64,000 bases of DNA from Lithodes maja (GCA_037953745.1 JBAKBP010007389.1:36426-100425); one strand, 5' to 3'. Shown: positions 1 through 10,765, numbered from the stretch's first letter. The notes: generated by a model not told the origin, from the letters alone. Numbers and translations are program-made.

Positions 1-149
1 GGGGAATTATCTCACCTAGAGACAAAATCCTTTGTTTTGATAGGCCCTTTTTTTTTTGGAAGGCTTTTTTTATGGTCTTGCTTCCGTGAGGCCTATCGCG
101 TTCCCTATAGGAAGCCTTCCGTGAGGCCTATCGCGCTTGCCGGGTTAAC
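1..149. other. Unassigned left edge with a 20 bp direct repeat
   Basis: No gene is seen. A 20 bp stretch beginning CTTCCGTGAGG occurs twice, at about 81-100 and 116-135. The first bases of the window (GGGGAATTATCTCAC) recur at 488-502, next to the TTAA ending at about 506, so this edge is probably part of another copy of the TTAA-flanked family described below. Confidence 0.4.
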
Positions 150-506
150 ATGTAACAGCAATAAAACAAGTGGCAATAGTATTTGGGGGGTGAAAAAGAC
201 GAAGTATTGCCGACCGGTTCATTCATGAGAGGAGAGCCGGCGCGGCGCACACCCTCCCCCTCTCACTTATCTATCGACACTGATGTCTTGCAAGTGAAGT
301 CTCTCTCTTGCTACGATCTCTATATATATGCCTCCCCTTCGACCTTGAAACCGGGTGGGGGATATTGGCGTGGAAAATAAACCGATATACAAGGGAATAA
401 GAGGAAATATAGGTGATAATTAAAGGGAAAGGGGGGGGGAGGAGGGGGGGGGTTGGACACATGTGGAGGAGTGATATGAGGTATGAAGGGGAATTATCTC
501 ACTTAA
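150..506 (+). mobile_element. Diverged TTAA-family non-autonomous element
   Basis: This stretch shares the internal landmarks of the better-preserved copies at 543-2608: a TTAAC plus ACAATAAAAC block, a CT-rich stretch, the motif GGTGATAATT and a long purine/G-run (about 427-455). It ends in GGGGAATTATCTCAC followed by TTAA near 503-506. It is more diverged than the other copies and its left boundary is unclear. No protein is encoded. Confidence 0.5.
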
Positions 507-542
507 TCAAATAGTCCTTTGTTTTGAGTGCCACTGGGGTCT

Positions 543-1171
543 TTAACCTCTGAAGTGCGCACGGGGGTAAATGAAAACCTCCCCCTGTGCTGACGTATTT
601 GAGGTTTTTCGTCACTAAAATATTCATTGTACCATTAATAGCATTAATAATTATCCATATGCGCCTATTATGGGTTGATTATAAAGGTATTAACCTGAAA
701 CAACAATAAAACGAGTTAAAACAGCGTTTGGATGGTCAAAATCGGAGATATAGCCCGCGAGTTGTATAATGTATGGGTGAGGCAAGCTACCTTCCCGCCC
801 ATTTTCCCCAAGGCCACTGCGACACAGTCGATCGATACTCTCTCTCTCTCTCTTGCACTCGATTGTTATCAGTGATGACAACACCCTGCTTGCAACTCGC
901 TAATGTTAGCACAAAAATATACCTCAGAATAAGGGAATAATAGGGAAAATAGGTGATAACTGAGGAATAGGAGGAAAGTGGGGAAGGAGGGGAGGTAGAG
1001 GACTGAGATTTTGCATGGCCCAGGGGCCAAAAAAAAATAAAAAAATAAAAATAAAAAATAACTTTTTTTTTTCGATGTAAAAAGTTGATTTTTAGTTTTA
1101 CTTACTCAGGAGAGTCTTCCCGCAGTCCGCCGGGGGAACTCTTAAGAGTCTTCCCGCAGCTCCCGGGTTAA
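543..1171 (+). mobile_element. TTAA-family non-autonomous element, copy A
   Basis: A 0.63 kb unit bounded by TTAA on both sides. It begins TTAACCTCTGAAGTGCGC and ends CAGCTCCCGGGTTAA. The outermost bases form only a weak inverted repeat (CCTCTGAAGTGCG against CCCGGGAGCTGCG). TTAA flanks are the hallmark of piggyBac-type insertion, so I infer a piggyBac-mobilised MITE-like element. It holds a (CT)n microsatellite and A-rich/T-rich tracts; the 64-residue ORFs in it are chance frames repeated with the element. Copies B to E repeat the same plan. Confidence 0.7.
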
Positions 1172-1220
1172 AAAGTTTTTTTTTAGGACTTGGATCTTAA
1201 GAGTTCCAGCACCAAACCTC

Positions 1221-1792
1221 TTAACCTCTGAAGTGCTGACGTATTTGAGGTGTTTCCGTCACTAAAATATTCATTGTACCATTAATAGCATTAATAATTA
1301 TCCATATGCGCCTATTATGGGTTGATTATAAAGGTATTAACCTGAAACAACAATAAAACGAGTGAAAACAGCGTTTGGATGGTCAAAATCGGAGATATAG
1401 CCCGCGAGTTGTATAATGTATGGGTGAGGCAAGCTACCTTCCCGCCCATTTTCCCCAAGGCCACTGCGACACAGTCGATCGATACTCTCTCTCTCTCTCT
1501 TGCACTCGATGGCCATCAGTGATGACAACACCCTGCTTGCAACTCGCTAATGTTAGCACGAAAATATACCTCAGAATAAGGGAATAATAGGGAAAATAGG
1601 TGATAACTGAGGAATAGGAGGAAAGTGGGGAAGGAGGGGAGGTAGAGGACTGAGATTTTGCATGGCCCAGGGGCCAAAAAAAAAAAAAATAAATAAAAAA
1701 AAAAAAATAAAAAAAAAAATTTTTTTTCGATGTAAAAAGTTGATTTTTAGTTTTACTTACTCAGGAGAGTCTTCCCGCAGCTCCCGGGTTAA
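1221..1792 (+). mobile_element. TTAA-family element, copy B
   Basis: Same family and orientation as copy A and flanked by TTAA at 1221 and 1789. It lacks about 30 bp after the first 18 bp (the GCACGGGGG segment present in A and C), a small internal deletion near the left end. The short spacer 1172-1220 carries a further TTAAGAG motif resembling the family's subterminal repeat. Confidence 0.7.
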
Positions 1793-1970
1793 GAGTTGTG
1801 CCGCCTTTCCCGGTTAATCCAAGAACGTCGAGCGTCCTCATATGAACCAAGGCCTAAATGAATGCCTTTCAAAATATCCCACTGGCACTTACAACAAAGC
1901 AATATGTGATAAACCCGGGAACGGCAAGAAAGCTCTTAAGAAGTTTTACTGGGCGACGGCGGCAAAGCTC
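1793..1970. other. Spacer between TTAA-family copies
   Basis: About 180 bp without coding potential. It contains two internal TTAA sites (1815-1818 and 1937-1940) and CCCGGGAACGGCAAGAAAG, loosely like the family's right end, so it may be the remnant of another TTAA element. I cannot assign it further. Confidence 0.3.
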
Positions 1971-2608
1971 TTAACCTAACAAGTGCGCATGGGGGTAATT
2001 GAAAACGTCCCCCTGTGCTGACGTATTTGAGGTGTTTCCGTCACTAAAATATTCATTGTACCATTAATGGCATTAATAATTATCCATATGCGCCTATTAT
2101 GGGTTGATTATAAAGGTATTAACCTGAAACAACAATAAAACGAGTGAAAACAGCGTTTGGATGGTCAAAATCGGAGATATAGCCCGCGAGTTGTATAATG
2201 TATGGGTGAGGCAAACTGCTTTCCCGCCAATTTCCCCCAAGGCCACTGAGACACAGTCGATCGATACTCTCTCTCTCTCTCTTGCACTCGCTTGCCATCA
2301 GTGATGACAACACCCTGCTTGCAACTCGCTAATGTTAGCACGAAAATATACCTCAGAATAAGGGAATAATAGGGAAAATAGGTGATAACTGAAGGAGAGG
2401 AGGAAAGTGGGGAAGGAGGGGAGGTAGAGGACTGAGATTTTGCATGGCCCAGGGGCCAAACAAAAATAAAAAAATAAAAAAATAAAAATAATTTTTTTTT
2501 TTTTTTTTTCGATGTCAAAAGTTGATTTTTTATTTTACTTACTCTCAAGAGTCTTCCCGCAGTCCGCCGGGGGAACTCTTAAGAGTCTCCCAGCAGCTCC
2601 CGGGTTAA
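1971..2608 (+). mobile_element. TTAA-family element, copy C
   Basis: Bounded by TTAA at 1971-1974 and 2605-2608, beginning TTAACCTAACAAGTGCGC and ending GCAGCTCCCGGGTTAA. It is full length with the same internal order as copy A: CCATATGCGCCTATTATGG, an ACAATAAAACGAG block, the (CT)n tract, a purine run, poly-A/T, then a duplicated subterminal GAGTCTTCCCGCAG or GAGTCTCCCAGCAG motif. Three same-strand copies within 2.1 kb indicate local accumulation. Confidence 0.72.
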
Positions 2609-3197
2609 GAGGGAAGGCCTAAAAATAACATTTTAAAAGGCCCCAGTAGCACTAAAAAAAAAAAAAAAGTGTTTGTTTCCTCCATACTTCATATCACTCC
2701 TCCACATCCCCTCCTTCCCCCCTTTCCCCTCCCCCCTTCAATTATCACCTATTTTCCCTGTTATTCCCTAAATCATTGGTATATTTTCGTGCTAACATTA
2801 GCAAACTGGTTGTAGGCTGTGAATATGTGCCTAGCGAGTGTGTTGGCAGAGGTAGGGTGTGGGTGAATGAGTCAGTCAAGCTTGAGGCCTCGCGAGGGGA
2901 GGGGTTGCCTCACTTTGCTCCACTATTCATGAATGGGCCGCTCCATGTTTATTCACGATTTTGACCAGAAAAATTATATTCCCACTTGTTTTATTGTTGT
3001 TACAGGTTACTATCTTCATAGTAAATGTAAAATAGGCGCATATGAATAAGTAATCCCTATATTTATCATAAAATGACCATTATAGGCAGGATTGGAGCTT
3101 AATATTGCCGCCCAGAACAGTGGTGTTCACTACACACAGCTCGTTTTTTATAGGTTAAGTGAGATAATTCCCTACATACCTCCTATCACTCCTCCAC
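2609..3197 (-). mobile_element. Diverged, inverted TTAA-family member
   Basis: The internal landmarks appear in reverse order and on the opposite strand: CACTCCTCCACATCCCC, ATTATCACCTATTTTCCC, GTGCTAACATTAGC, TTTTATTGTTGTTACAGG and AGGCGCATATG. The last part (3155-3197) is the complement of the end seen at 462-506, then the sequence switches abruptly to DIRS coding sequence near 3198. The member is old and rearranged; no gene is present. Confidence 0.5.
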
Positions 3198-3509
3198 AGG
3201 TTCCAAAGATTCCTCGCCTTGAGGATCAGGGAACAAACATTTATCTTCCAAAGAATGCCTTTTGGATTAAACCTTGCACCTCGCATTTTCACAAAGCTAG
3301 TCCGGCAGGCATTGCTTCCACTACTGCAGCAGGGGATCGCGATCATATGGCACCTCGACGATTGGTTAGTGGTAGCGGAGTCCGAGATCATTTGCCTCCA
3401 ACATGTGCACATAGTTCTACATCATGTCAAGGCTCTGGGGTTCAAGGTCAACTTGGCAAAGCTGCACCTTGTCCCGGCTAGGGTCATTGAATGGGTGGGA
3501 CTGCTTTAG
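3198..3509 (+). pseudogene. DIRS-0 reverse transcriptase fragment
   Basis: Encodes the central RT core of a DIRS-type polymerase, which copies the element RNA. Visible are MPFGLNLAPRIFTKLV, the DIRS counterpart of the PFGL..AP..F motif, followed about 30 residues later by HLDDWLVVAES, the catalytic YxDD-type box. The N-terminal half of RT is missing because the sequence upstream of 3198 is TTAA-family DNA. The frame is lost after about 3509, where coding continues in another frame, so this is a fragment. Confidence 0.75.
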
Positions 3510-4750
3510 GATATTATGCACCTGACAATCAGTCAGAGCGTGGACAACCGGAACAGGTTTTGCAAGAAACTGTTTCAATTTCTCCACAGCCTAACGACTA
3601 CCAGGAAAATGTGGGAGTCCCTGGTAGGCTCACTCAATTAGATTCAACTCGCGGTACTGTTGGGCAGGTTGAAAGTCAGGAAGTTGATCTTGGAAGGGAA
3701 CAAACATTTTCCTCTGTTGCCAGAGGAAAAGTTATTGTCTATCCCAAAATTAATCCACAACTTACTGGCGGTCTGGGCGAAGCCAGAAATGTTACACTCC
3801 ACCATGACATGGACATCTCCTCCACCTACGGTATGGGTAGATACAGATGTTTCGGGAACTCTGGGATGGGGTTAACAGTCAAACGTATGTCATCAGGATC
3901 AGGGTATTTGGTGCCATCACATACATTTTCATATCAATGCAAAGGAGTTACTCGTACCTCTGTTCTTCCTTCAGGATCACGGCTCGACTCTAGTGGGCAA
4001 GTCAGTGGCGTTCAGGATGGACAATTTGAATGCAGTAACATGCATTCAGAAGCAAGGGTCAGCAAGATCTCGAGTGTTACAAAAGTTGTCGGAAGAGATA
4101 CCTCAGATGGCGTACTAACTAGGGGTTTATCTCCACGCATCATATCTGCCAGGCATAGCAAATGTGTGGGCAGATGCTGCCATGTCGACAGAGCACTATT
4201 CGAATGGTCTCTCAAGCAAAACATCTTTCAAAAGATAATTGCGGAGCCATGCCATCCACAAGTGGACTTGTTCGTGTCGGAGCAAACTCGCAAACTTCCT
4301 CAGTTCCTCACCCGCTGGGTAGACTCAGGCGGGGGGACCAGACGCATTTCTGGAGGACTGGAACAAATGGAGCTCTATTTATCTTTTTCCGCCTCCAGAC
4401 GCATCCTTGATGTGCCGAGTAGTTCACAAACTCAGGGATTACCGGAGCTTAGTCTCGATGATCGCGCCTCTGTGGCTGGCTCCAGTGTGGTACAGGCAAT
4501 CGAAGATGTGGTGCGAGAACCCAGTGTCACTCCCGATCTCGTATTTCCACTTAGACACGATTGGAAATCTCAAGACCTCGCTAAATTTTGCTTTATGGAT
4601 ATTCAGAAGGCAAAATGGCTTGCTCACTATGGGGAGAGTGTAACTAATAAATAGAATTAATCAATATACCCTCTCTACTAGATGTCAGTACCAATCTCAC
4701 TGGAAAGCCTTTACTACTTGGATTGTAGAAACTGATCAAACCGTTTCCTC
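3510..4750 (+). pseudogene. DIRS-0 RNase H and adjoining polymerase region
   Basis: Continuation of the polymerase in shifted frames. Around 3790-3875 a frame reads PPPTVWVDTDVSGTLGWG, the DIRS RNase H signature (a TDxS box followed by GWG). Around 4250-4310 DLFVSEQTRKLPQF resembles the DLFA..N.KLP motif, and 4350-4480 encodes LYLFPPP-like and APLW-like motifs in other frames. In DIRS elements this region follows RNase H and in some includes a Dam-like methyltransferase domain, which I cannot confirm here. Several frameshifts show it is inactive. The next module downstream is the recombinase. Confidence 0.65.
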
Positions 4751-4757
4751 CGCGGCT

Positions 4758-5031
4758 TTGGTTTTCAAGTACTTAGACTATTTATTTGAGCAAAGGTCCC
4801 TATCAGTTGTCACATTAAGGAACCACCTGACGCCAATTAGAATCCCATTTTATGATTTAACGGGATTTACCATACCGCAGGTTGAGGAGAAAGCATTCAT
4901 GCGAGCATGTTTCAGGCTCCGCCCACCACCGCGTCAGCTCATGCCAACCTGGTCACTTGACTGGGCATTATCTTTATTGCATTCATATACTGTAAGTCTA
5001 ATCATACCCTCCTTTTGACTCTTTGCTAAAT
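4758..5031 (+). pseudogene. DIRS-0 tyrosine recombinase, N-terminal part
   Basis: Encodes the start of the DIRS tyrosine recombinase, which integrates the circular DNA intermediate. The DIRS-typical motif RPPPRQLMPTWSLDWAL is visible at about 4915-4968, with the preceding N-terminal helices. The frame hits a stop at 5018 just before the point where DIRS-1 is inserted (CTAAAT at 5026-5031). The gene resumes at 24289 on the other side of DIRS-1. Confidence 0.75.
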
Positions 5032-5400
5032 TACGGGTTTGACAACCCGAAGGGAAGGAAGGAAAACTAACTATTTAGTAATGGTTCCGTAGTCAATGAC
5101 GTGAGAGCCTTATATATATAAGGGCTCCCCCGGAGACCCCCGTGAGGGTCCCGGAGAAAGCATAACGCGACCCAAATATATAAAAAGTACATCCTAGGGT
5201 GAAACCCTTTACTTAGTTCCTAGGGAACGTCATTAAAAAAGGTAACCATTAGATTTTTTTTTTTTTTTTTTATGAGTAAATATTAGAAACTATGAATGTT
5301 GTCTTACTAAATCAACTAGCGCGCCATTATACAGTCCTTCCCTTGCACGCGTCGCCCAGCTGGTCACGCTGGGTTTATACGTCCTTCATAGTACAAAGTT
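5032..5400 (-). repeat. DIRS-1 right inverted terminal repeat
   Basis: Begins with a self-complementary tip, CGGGTTTGACAACCCG, then GAAGGGAAGGAAGG, ATTTAGTAATGG and a roughly 300 bp stretch that is the near-identical complement of 23960-24290. The tip extends beyond the left terminal repeat, as in DIRS1-type elements, where the right repeat is longer than the left. Confidence 0.7.
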
Positions 5401-5450
5401 GCGCATGTGCATGAGAAGAGGGAGGAGGGAGGGCCACTTTACGTCATTGA

Positions 5451-5550
5451 CTACGGAACCATTACTAAATAGTTAGTTTTCCTTCCTTCCCTTCGGGTTG
5501 TCAAACCCGTAATTTAGTGATGGTTCTCTCCGTCAATGACGTGAGAGCCT
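5451..5550 (-). repeat. DIRS-1 internal complementary region (ICR)
   Basis: Composite of two complements. 5451-5513 is the complement of the outer edge of the right terminal repeat (5032-5100), and 5513-5550 matches the outer 37 bp of the left terminal repeat (TTTAGTGATGGTTCTC and on). In DIRS1 the ICR joins both ends in this way and is thought to serve as the template for forming the circular intermediate. DIRS-2, DIRS-3 and DIRS-0 have the same arrangement. Confidence 0.72.
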
Positions 5551-5968
5551 AAGAATACCAAGATCGGTGGTTGGGACATCTCATGCTCAACGTCAAAGAC
5601 TGAAGAGAACCAAAACTAACGGCTCGCGCTGTTGTAATTAAATAACTAGAATTAAGAAAAAGTGTAAAGTATAAAGGCAGGGTTTCTAAGTAAGCCTTAG
5701 GAAGCGATAGAAAGGTAGATAATGATAAGGATGCAGTAAAACTTAATAAAAGAGCCACTAAATATTGTAACACATAAGAATTGTACATACTATAGTACTA
5801 GAATATTGTAACACATAAGAATTGTACATACTATAGTACTAGAATATTGTAACACATAAGAATTGTACATACTATAGTACTAGAATATTGTAACACATAA
5901 GAATTGTACATACTGTACTATAGTACTAGAATGATTTGTAAAAAGGAAAATCTATTCATACTTATTAA
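5551..5968. repeat. DIRS-1 interior with a 41 bp minisatellite
   Basis: No recognisable gene. Four head-to-tail copies of a 41 bp unit, beginning AATATTGTAACACATAAG, start at 5761, 5802, 5843 and 5884 and run to about 5932. The first three are nearly identical; the last has a small insertion. Each unit contains the palindromic ACTATAGT. Confidence 0.85.
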
Positions 5969-6295
5969 CCCTCCTGGCCCGGGCAGGCTCACCAAAGGAC
6001 GGAGCTTGTATCCGGGCGATCTGGCCGAATATCAACAAAAGTAAACTAAGGCTAATCTCGCTTAATATATTACCTACATTAATCAAACATATAGAAATGG
6101 GCGCCTTACCTTGCTGCGTAGAATGGCGTTGAGTAGAGCTCTCTAGCTCAACTGGTTCCGGAGTGATGGTGATGGAAGTGGAGGTAACTTTTTCCGTGTA
6201 TTTACCTCGGCGCGTCCGAACACTCAACCGCGGCCCCAGCTACGACACCCAGTTGCACTCGTCGCTCCACCCGCAATTATGCCGGGAAGAGATTT

Positions 6296-6800
6296 GATAG
6301 TGTTTTATTGGTTATTATGTCATTTATATAGTTATTATGTTATTTTCACTCAATAAAGTTATTTATATGAACTTATTTGTGTCTCTGTCACTTATTACTT
6401 CGTTTTATTATTATTATTATGATTATAGTGTCACTTTCACTAGACTTTGATAATTGGTAGTGTCATTTCCCCTTTTATGTATTGTTAGGTAAGCTAATAA
6501 TATATATAGTGTCACTGTCACTTGTTCATATTGTTATGAAGGCACTTATTATTACTTGCATGTGTCTCTTTCACTTATACTTAGTTTTATTATTATTATA
6601 CTGTCACTTTGACTGGCCTAGGCTTATTGAGTGTTATTTTCACTTATTTATTGTTAGAAATATATATTTTAGTGTCACTTTCACTTGTTCATATTGTTAT
6701 TGAAGGCACTTATTATTACTTATATGTGTCCTTTTCACTTATACTTCGTTATATTATTATTCTTAGCCTACATTTGAGTGTCACTTTCACTGTTGTCACT
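6296..6800. repeat. AT-rich low-complexity tract with degenerate TGTCACTTTCACT repeats
   Basis: About 500 bp of imperfect repeats built on AGTGTCACTTTCACTTGT, TTATTATTATT and GAAGGCACTTATTATTACT. Two longer units (about 6507-6610 and 6670-6790) are direct repeats of each other. No gene. It lies downstream of the piggyBac-like transposase stop codon. Confidence 0.7.
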
Positions 6801-6806
6801 TCCACT

Positions 6807-9522
6807 TCAAAAGTTTGTTAGAGTGTGGAAGTCGTTGAAGCAGGTGCCAGCACACAGTCCAACTTGACACTCGAGGCATTCCCAAGTGGTTTTTGTGGGT
6901 TTGCGGGGTCTGCGAGTTGTGTGGCTGCACACATGGCACCTCTTCTGACTCCTAGCGTTACTACCTGGTGCTTTGAAAGGAAGGGCGTTGAGCTGGTGCT
7001 TCCTGAAAAATTCAGCACACCCCGTTCTGTCCAGCTGGCCTGGTCCTTGTAGTGGCCTCCCTGGTGTACCCGCATGTTTAGCCAGGAGCTCAAGTAGCAC
7101 CTGCTTGTGGAACTTCCGCAGGGACTTGTACTTCTTGGCCCCTGGAGTCCTCAGACGGTAGATGTTGTAGGCATTGAGGACCGACATATCTACCGTATGC
7201 AGGATAAACTTCTTGTACCACCTGCAAGATGTTCGTAGGCAGTCGATGAAGCCCATCTGCATGTCGGACTTGTCAACGAGGCGCATGTTGAGGTTATAAT
7301 CCAGGACAGCAGCTGGTTTCTGGACGGGGTTCTTGGTTCTTCGGTCCACCTTCCCTGTGGCGACCATCTTGGCCTTGTGGCATGTGGTGAGGAGGTTGAC
7401 CTTGCGCTGGTCATGCCAGTGGATGGAGAGGATGGGGCCACTCTTCTTGTGGAAGATGTCCGCCTTGTTCGTCTTGGTTGGGTAGCCTGGCATGCCCTTC
7501 CTCTTGCCCTTGACTGTGCCGACAGTTCCGGTCTTGCGGTCATGGAGGTACTTGGTCAGGAGAGGCGACGTGTAGTAATTATCTGTGTAGAGGATGTGGT
7601 TTTTATTGAAGTGCTTCTCCATCATCTTCTTCACTACAGCGCCACCAAAACCAATGAGGGGGTCAGTCACAATTTTATCCAGCCTTGCCGCTGTAGACTA
7701 TAAAGTCCAGCACATACCCCGTCAAACAGTCACAGAGGACGAAGAGCTTGATGCCGAAGCGGTGTCTCTTGGACGGGATATACTGTCGGAAGTGCAGCCT
7801 ACCACGGAACAGGACCAGAGACTCGTCGAGGCACATCTTCTGGAAAGGAATCAGGTAGGTGGTGAACCGATGACGTATCATGTCATACAGCTTCCTGATC
7901 TTCCATAATGAGTCGGGAAGGTGGACTGCCATGTTGTTTGTCAGGTGGAGATAGGAGAGGATGTCGAAGTACCTGTCCCTGGACATGTACTTGCCAAATG
8001 CTGGAGTCGTTATGATGTCGCCAGTGATCCAGTAGTCTGCCAGAGCGTGCTTCCTGATATGTGTCATCAACATTGTGAGTGCCTAGAACATATATAGTTC
8101 TGCCACAGTGACAGCTCTCCATGCCACCATCTTGGCACTGGTCTTCCTGCCAAGAAAGTTGGCACAGATCTCATGATGGTTGTTGGTCTCCTCGACGAGG
8201 TATTCCATGACTTCATTGTCATAGAAACCACAGAAAATTTCACTGGGGATAGCAGCTGGGCCACAGGGAAATGTTGGTGACACCCCGGAACCCATCTGTA
8301 CCTCGTCAAAGGCAGGACAATCTGGCTCAAAATCAGCCCCATCTGTCCACACAAACAGGTCGGATGCTGATGCTCGAGGTCGTGCAGGTGCAGCAGGCAC
8401 ACGCCCTTGGCCACGCGGACGCCCTGCACGCCCACGCCCAGGGGCAGCGGCGTCGGCAGACTGACCACGTCCACGTCCACGACCTCGCCCTCTCGCTCGT
8501 CTTGTCGGGACTTCCTCTTCCTGTTCCTGTTCCTCTTCCTCTTCCTCCTCAGGCGACGTCAGGTCATCTGGGGCAATGTTGGGGTCGTCAGCATCCTCTT
8601 CAGGAGACAATTCGTGTGAAGAAGTGACCGGGCGTCGGCGGTGTGGGGCATGGGAGGCTGGGGGAGCTTCAAAATGGGAGCCTCGGCCTCGGGAGTTGGG
8701 CTCCTTTTGCGGCGAGCCGAGGGCTTCTCCGCAGCAAATAATGCTCTGCGGTGTGTTGAGGGCTGTGGCACACTAGTAATACCACTTGAAGAGGCCCTTT
8801 GGTCATCCTGAAGGAGAGATGAAGCCGAGGGCTGTGGGTGACCCACGCGGCGTCCCGGGTCAAGGCGTCGGGACAATGGTGGTTGCTAGGCCAGGGTCGG
8901 CATCATTATCACTGTCTTCAGCTTCCCTATCCTTTTCTGCGGCTGCCCTGCGTACTTTCTTAGCTGCACTTTTCACCAACGATTGTTCATAGAAATATTT
9001 GCCCACTTTCAAGGGCGTACGGGCAGGCAAAGGGGAAGGTCCTGGGCTAGGGCTAGGCCTAGGCTGACCTAGCAAAGATGGCGAGGGGGTAGGCCTAGGT
9101 TCTAGCACACTTGGAAGCTTAATGGCACCTTCCTGAAACACTTCCACATCAGGATCATCACTACTGTCTCCCCCCTCAAATAAATCAACATTATCGTCGT
9201 CTCCAAAGCCAACGAAATCGTCATCTTCACTTGCACTTATATATTGTTCCTTGTCCACCAAGCTTTCACCACTGCTCTCTTCACTATCAAAAAGTTGTCG
9301 CTGTATAGTGCTATCACTCAACAAACGCTTAACTTTCTTTCGTTGAGCTTTCTTCTCGGTTGCAACAGGCGTTGAAGTTGCGAGGGGGGTAGCACTGGAG
9401 CCCGCGGGAGGTTGCAGCGAATCGGACACGTCGGAAAGCATTTTTTCTGTATAACTCGCTATGGCGACCACGTACGAACTGATAACAGTTGAGGCTTGGT
9501 GGCGCTGCGGTCGCTCCTGCAA
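6807..9522 (-). pseudogene. piggyBac-type transposase (DDE, PGBD4-like), frameshifted
   Basis: Transposase of the TTAA-specific piggyBac superfamily. All three catalytic aspartates are visible in the usual contexts: MCLDESLVLFRGR (about 7805-7845), ILYTDNYYTSP (about 7565-7595) and LDYNLNMRLVDKSD (about 7265-7310). The C-terminus (6820-6900) is a cysteine-rich zinc-binding domain (CHVC, CLEC, CAGTC). Upstream lies a long acidic and low-complexity N-terminal part with a poly-Glu tract and an RGRGRGRG tract (8480-8580), longer than in most family members. At least three frameshifts (near 7672, 8600 and 8870) and a stop at about 8083 break it, so it is not functional. Confidence 0.85.
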
Positions 9523-9644
9523 TGCAAAATTTGGCCGCGCGAATTTTGAAGCACGCTTTCAAGCACAAAGATTTTAAAATGACACCCGGGCACCTGCCCT
9601 TTTTTTTTTGGTGTCATTTTAAAATGACACCCGGGCTGGAAGGG

Positions 9645-9892
9645 ACTCGCCAAAAAAATAATGTTTTGTATTTATTAATCTAATATCCTGTATTAGAAAT
9701 TAACCCTTAGAGATTATCAATCTTACTAATATTAACATTGAACAACACTTGTGAGAGGTTCTCCAGTTCGGAACCCCCCCCCCCCCCCCCCACACTCTGT
9801 TTTGTCCAAAACTCCTAAAAGTAAGTCAGTACTTGGTGAACCTCACACGTACTTGTAACAAAAAACATGTCATTATTGCAATAAACAGAGCT
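9645..9892. other. Unassigned AT-rich stretch with a C homopolymer
   Basis: Contains TTAACCCTTAGAG at about 9702, which could be the edge of a TTAA element, and a run of about 17 C at 9774-9791. I see no coding potential. Confidence 0.3.
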
Positions 9893-10164
9893 TGGTGATG
9901 GGCTGGTCTATCAGAGTGAGAACTGAGCGATCTCTGCCATACCCATAGCTTACTCTGACTGTTCCTTTTAATTATATATTTTCTAGATCTCAAGTGACGG
10001 CGTCTCTTCCGTGGATTGACCTCCCAATCTACCAAGATTGGAAGCTAAAGCGTCAGATTTTTCCTTTGCTCTTCACCTTTCTCTTCATAATTGCTGAGGG
10101 GCACAGGGCCCTGAGTAGGGCTTTGGTTTCCCGGGCGTTTCCGCACCCTCTTCAGCTCCCATGC
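9893..10164 (+). mobile_element. SINE-like element, 3'-truncated, + orientation
   Basis: Matches the first 270 bp of the SINE-like unit delimited at 14750-15156, in the opposite orientation: TGGTGATGGGCTGG at its start, TTTTCTAGATCTCAAGTGAC in the middle, and the GGGCGTTTCC and CAGCTCCC region at its end. The 3' part with the AAC tail is missing. It sits head-to-head with the next copy. Confidence 0.7.
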
Positions 10165-10203
10165 ATAGCCATGAGAATTAGGCATAAGCATAACTGATCT
10201 CTG

Positions 10204-10635
10204 CTGTTGTTGTTGTTGTTGTTGTTCCCCAGGCTGTCTGGCCGAACAGCCCCAAGGTCTCGAGCAAGGCCAAGGCCATAAACGAGCGCCCCCACAAAAT
10301 CCTCCCTGCTTACCACTAACAAAGCCCGGGTGACCGAAGCCACTCCATGGCAGGGAGCTGAGGAAAGTGCGGAAACGCCCGGGAAACCAAAGCCCCACCC
10401 AAGGCCCTGTGCCCCTCAGCAATTATGAAGGGAAAGTTGAGGGGTAAGGGAAAAATGTGACGCTTTGGCTCCCAATCTGCCAACTTCTAGGTTGGCAGTA
10501 AGGAGGTCAATCCACGGAAAAGACGCCGCCACTTGAGATCTAGAAGATATATAAGTAAAAGGTACAGTCAGAGTAAGCTATGGGTATGGCAGAGATCGCA
10601 CAGTTCTCACTCGGATAGACCAGCCCATCACCACA
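10204..10635 (-). mobile_element. SINE-like element, second copy, - orientation
   Basis: Full-length relative of the unit at 14750-15156, read on the - strand. It starts at TGTGGTGATGGGCTGG (complement at about 10620-10635) and ends in an (AAC)n tail (GTT repeats at 10204-10227). No target duplication is obvious, and the flank on the tail side adjoins the truncated inverted copy. Confidence 0.7.
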
Positions 10636-10765
10636 TGACTAGAACCCAATCCTCTCAGCATCAGCTAGGAAAGGCCCTAGAGAGCCGCCTTTGGCGGGGG
10701 GATAGCTCCCCTATTTCAACCCCTTTCGGGGTTGGGCACCCGCCCGTGGCTCTCCTGTGGGTTGT
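10636..10765. other. Unassigned junction
   Basis: A GC-rich segment with a CCCCTTTCGGGGTTGGG hairpin at about 10720-10736 separates the SINE-like copy from the truncated 5' edge of the L2-like LINE. No gene seen. Confidence 0.3.

Larger units (their letters stand above)
5969..9644 (-). mobile_element. piggyBac-like DNA transposon (degenerate)
   Basis: Boundaries are tentative. The left side has TTAA (5965-5968) followed by CCCTCCTGGCCCGGG. The complement of the right side reads CCCTTCCAGCCCGGG: 15 bp with three transitions, a plausible terminal inverted repeat. The right flank is ACTC rather than TTAA, so the target duplication is not intact. A transposase pseudogene occupies 6807-9522. Just inside the right end AAAATGACACCCGGGC occurs twice around a T-rich run, forming a GTGTCATTTTAAAATGACAC palindrome. 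Confidence 0.55.

Noticed and set aside
690..2313. Repeated 64-codon ORFs (MLSSLMAIECKRERES...)
   Set aside because: They recur only because the TTAA element recurs, end over a CT/GA microsatellite and show no protein motif.
5761..5932. CRISPR-like regular repeats
   Set aside because: The repeats are contiguous with no unique spacers; it is a 41 bp minisatellite in eukaryotic DNA.
9700..9720. TTAACCCTTAGAG as right end of the piggyBac-like element
   Set aside because: The orientation is wrong: TTAACCC here would open an element extending to the right, not close one on the left.
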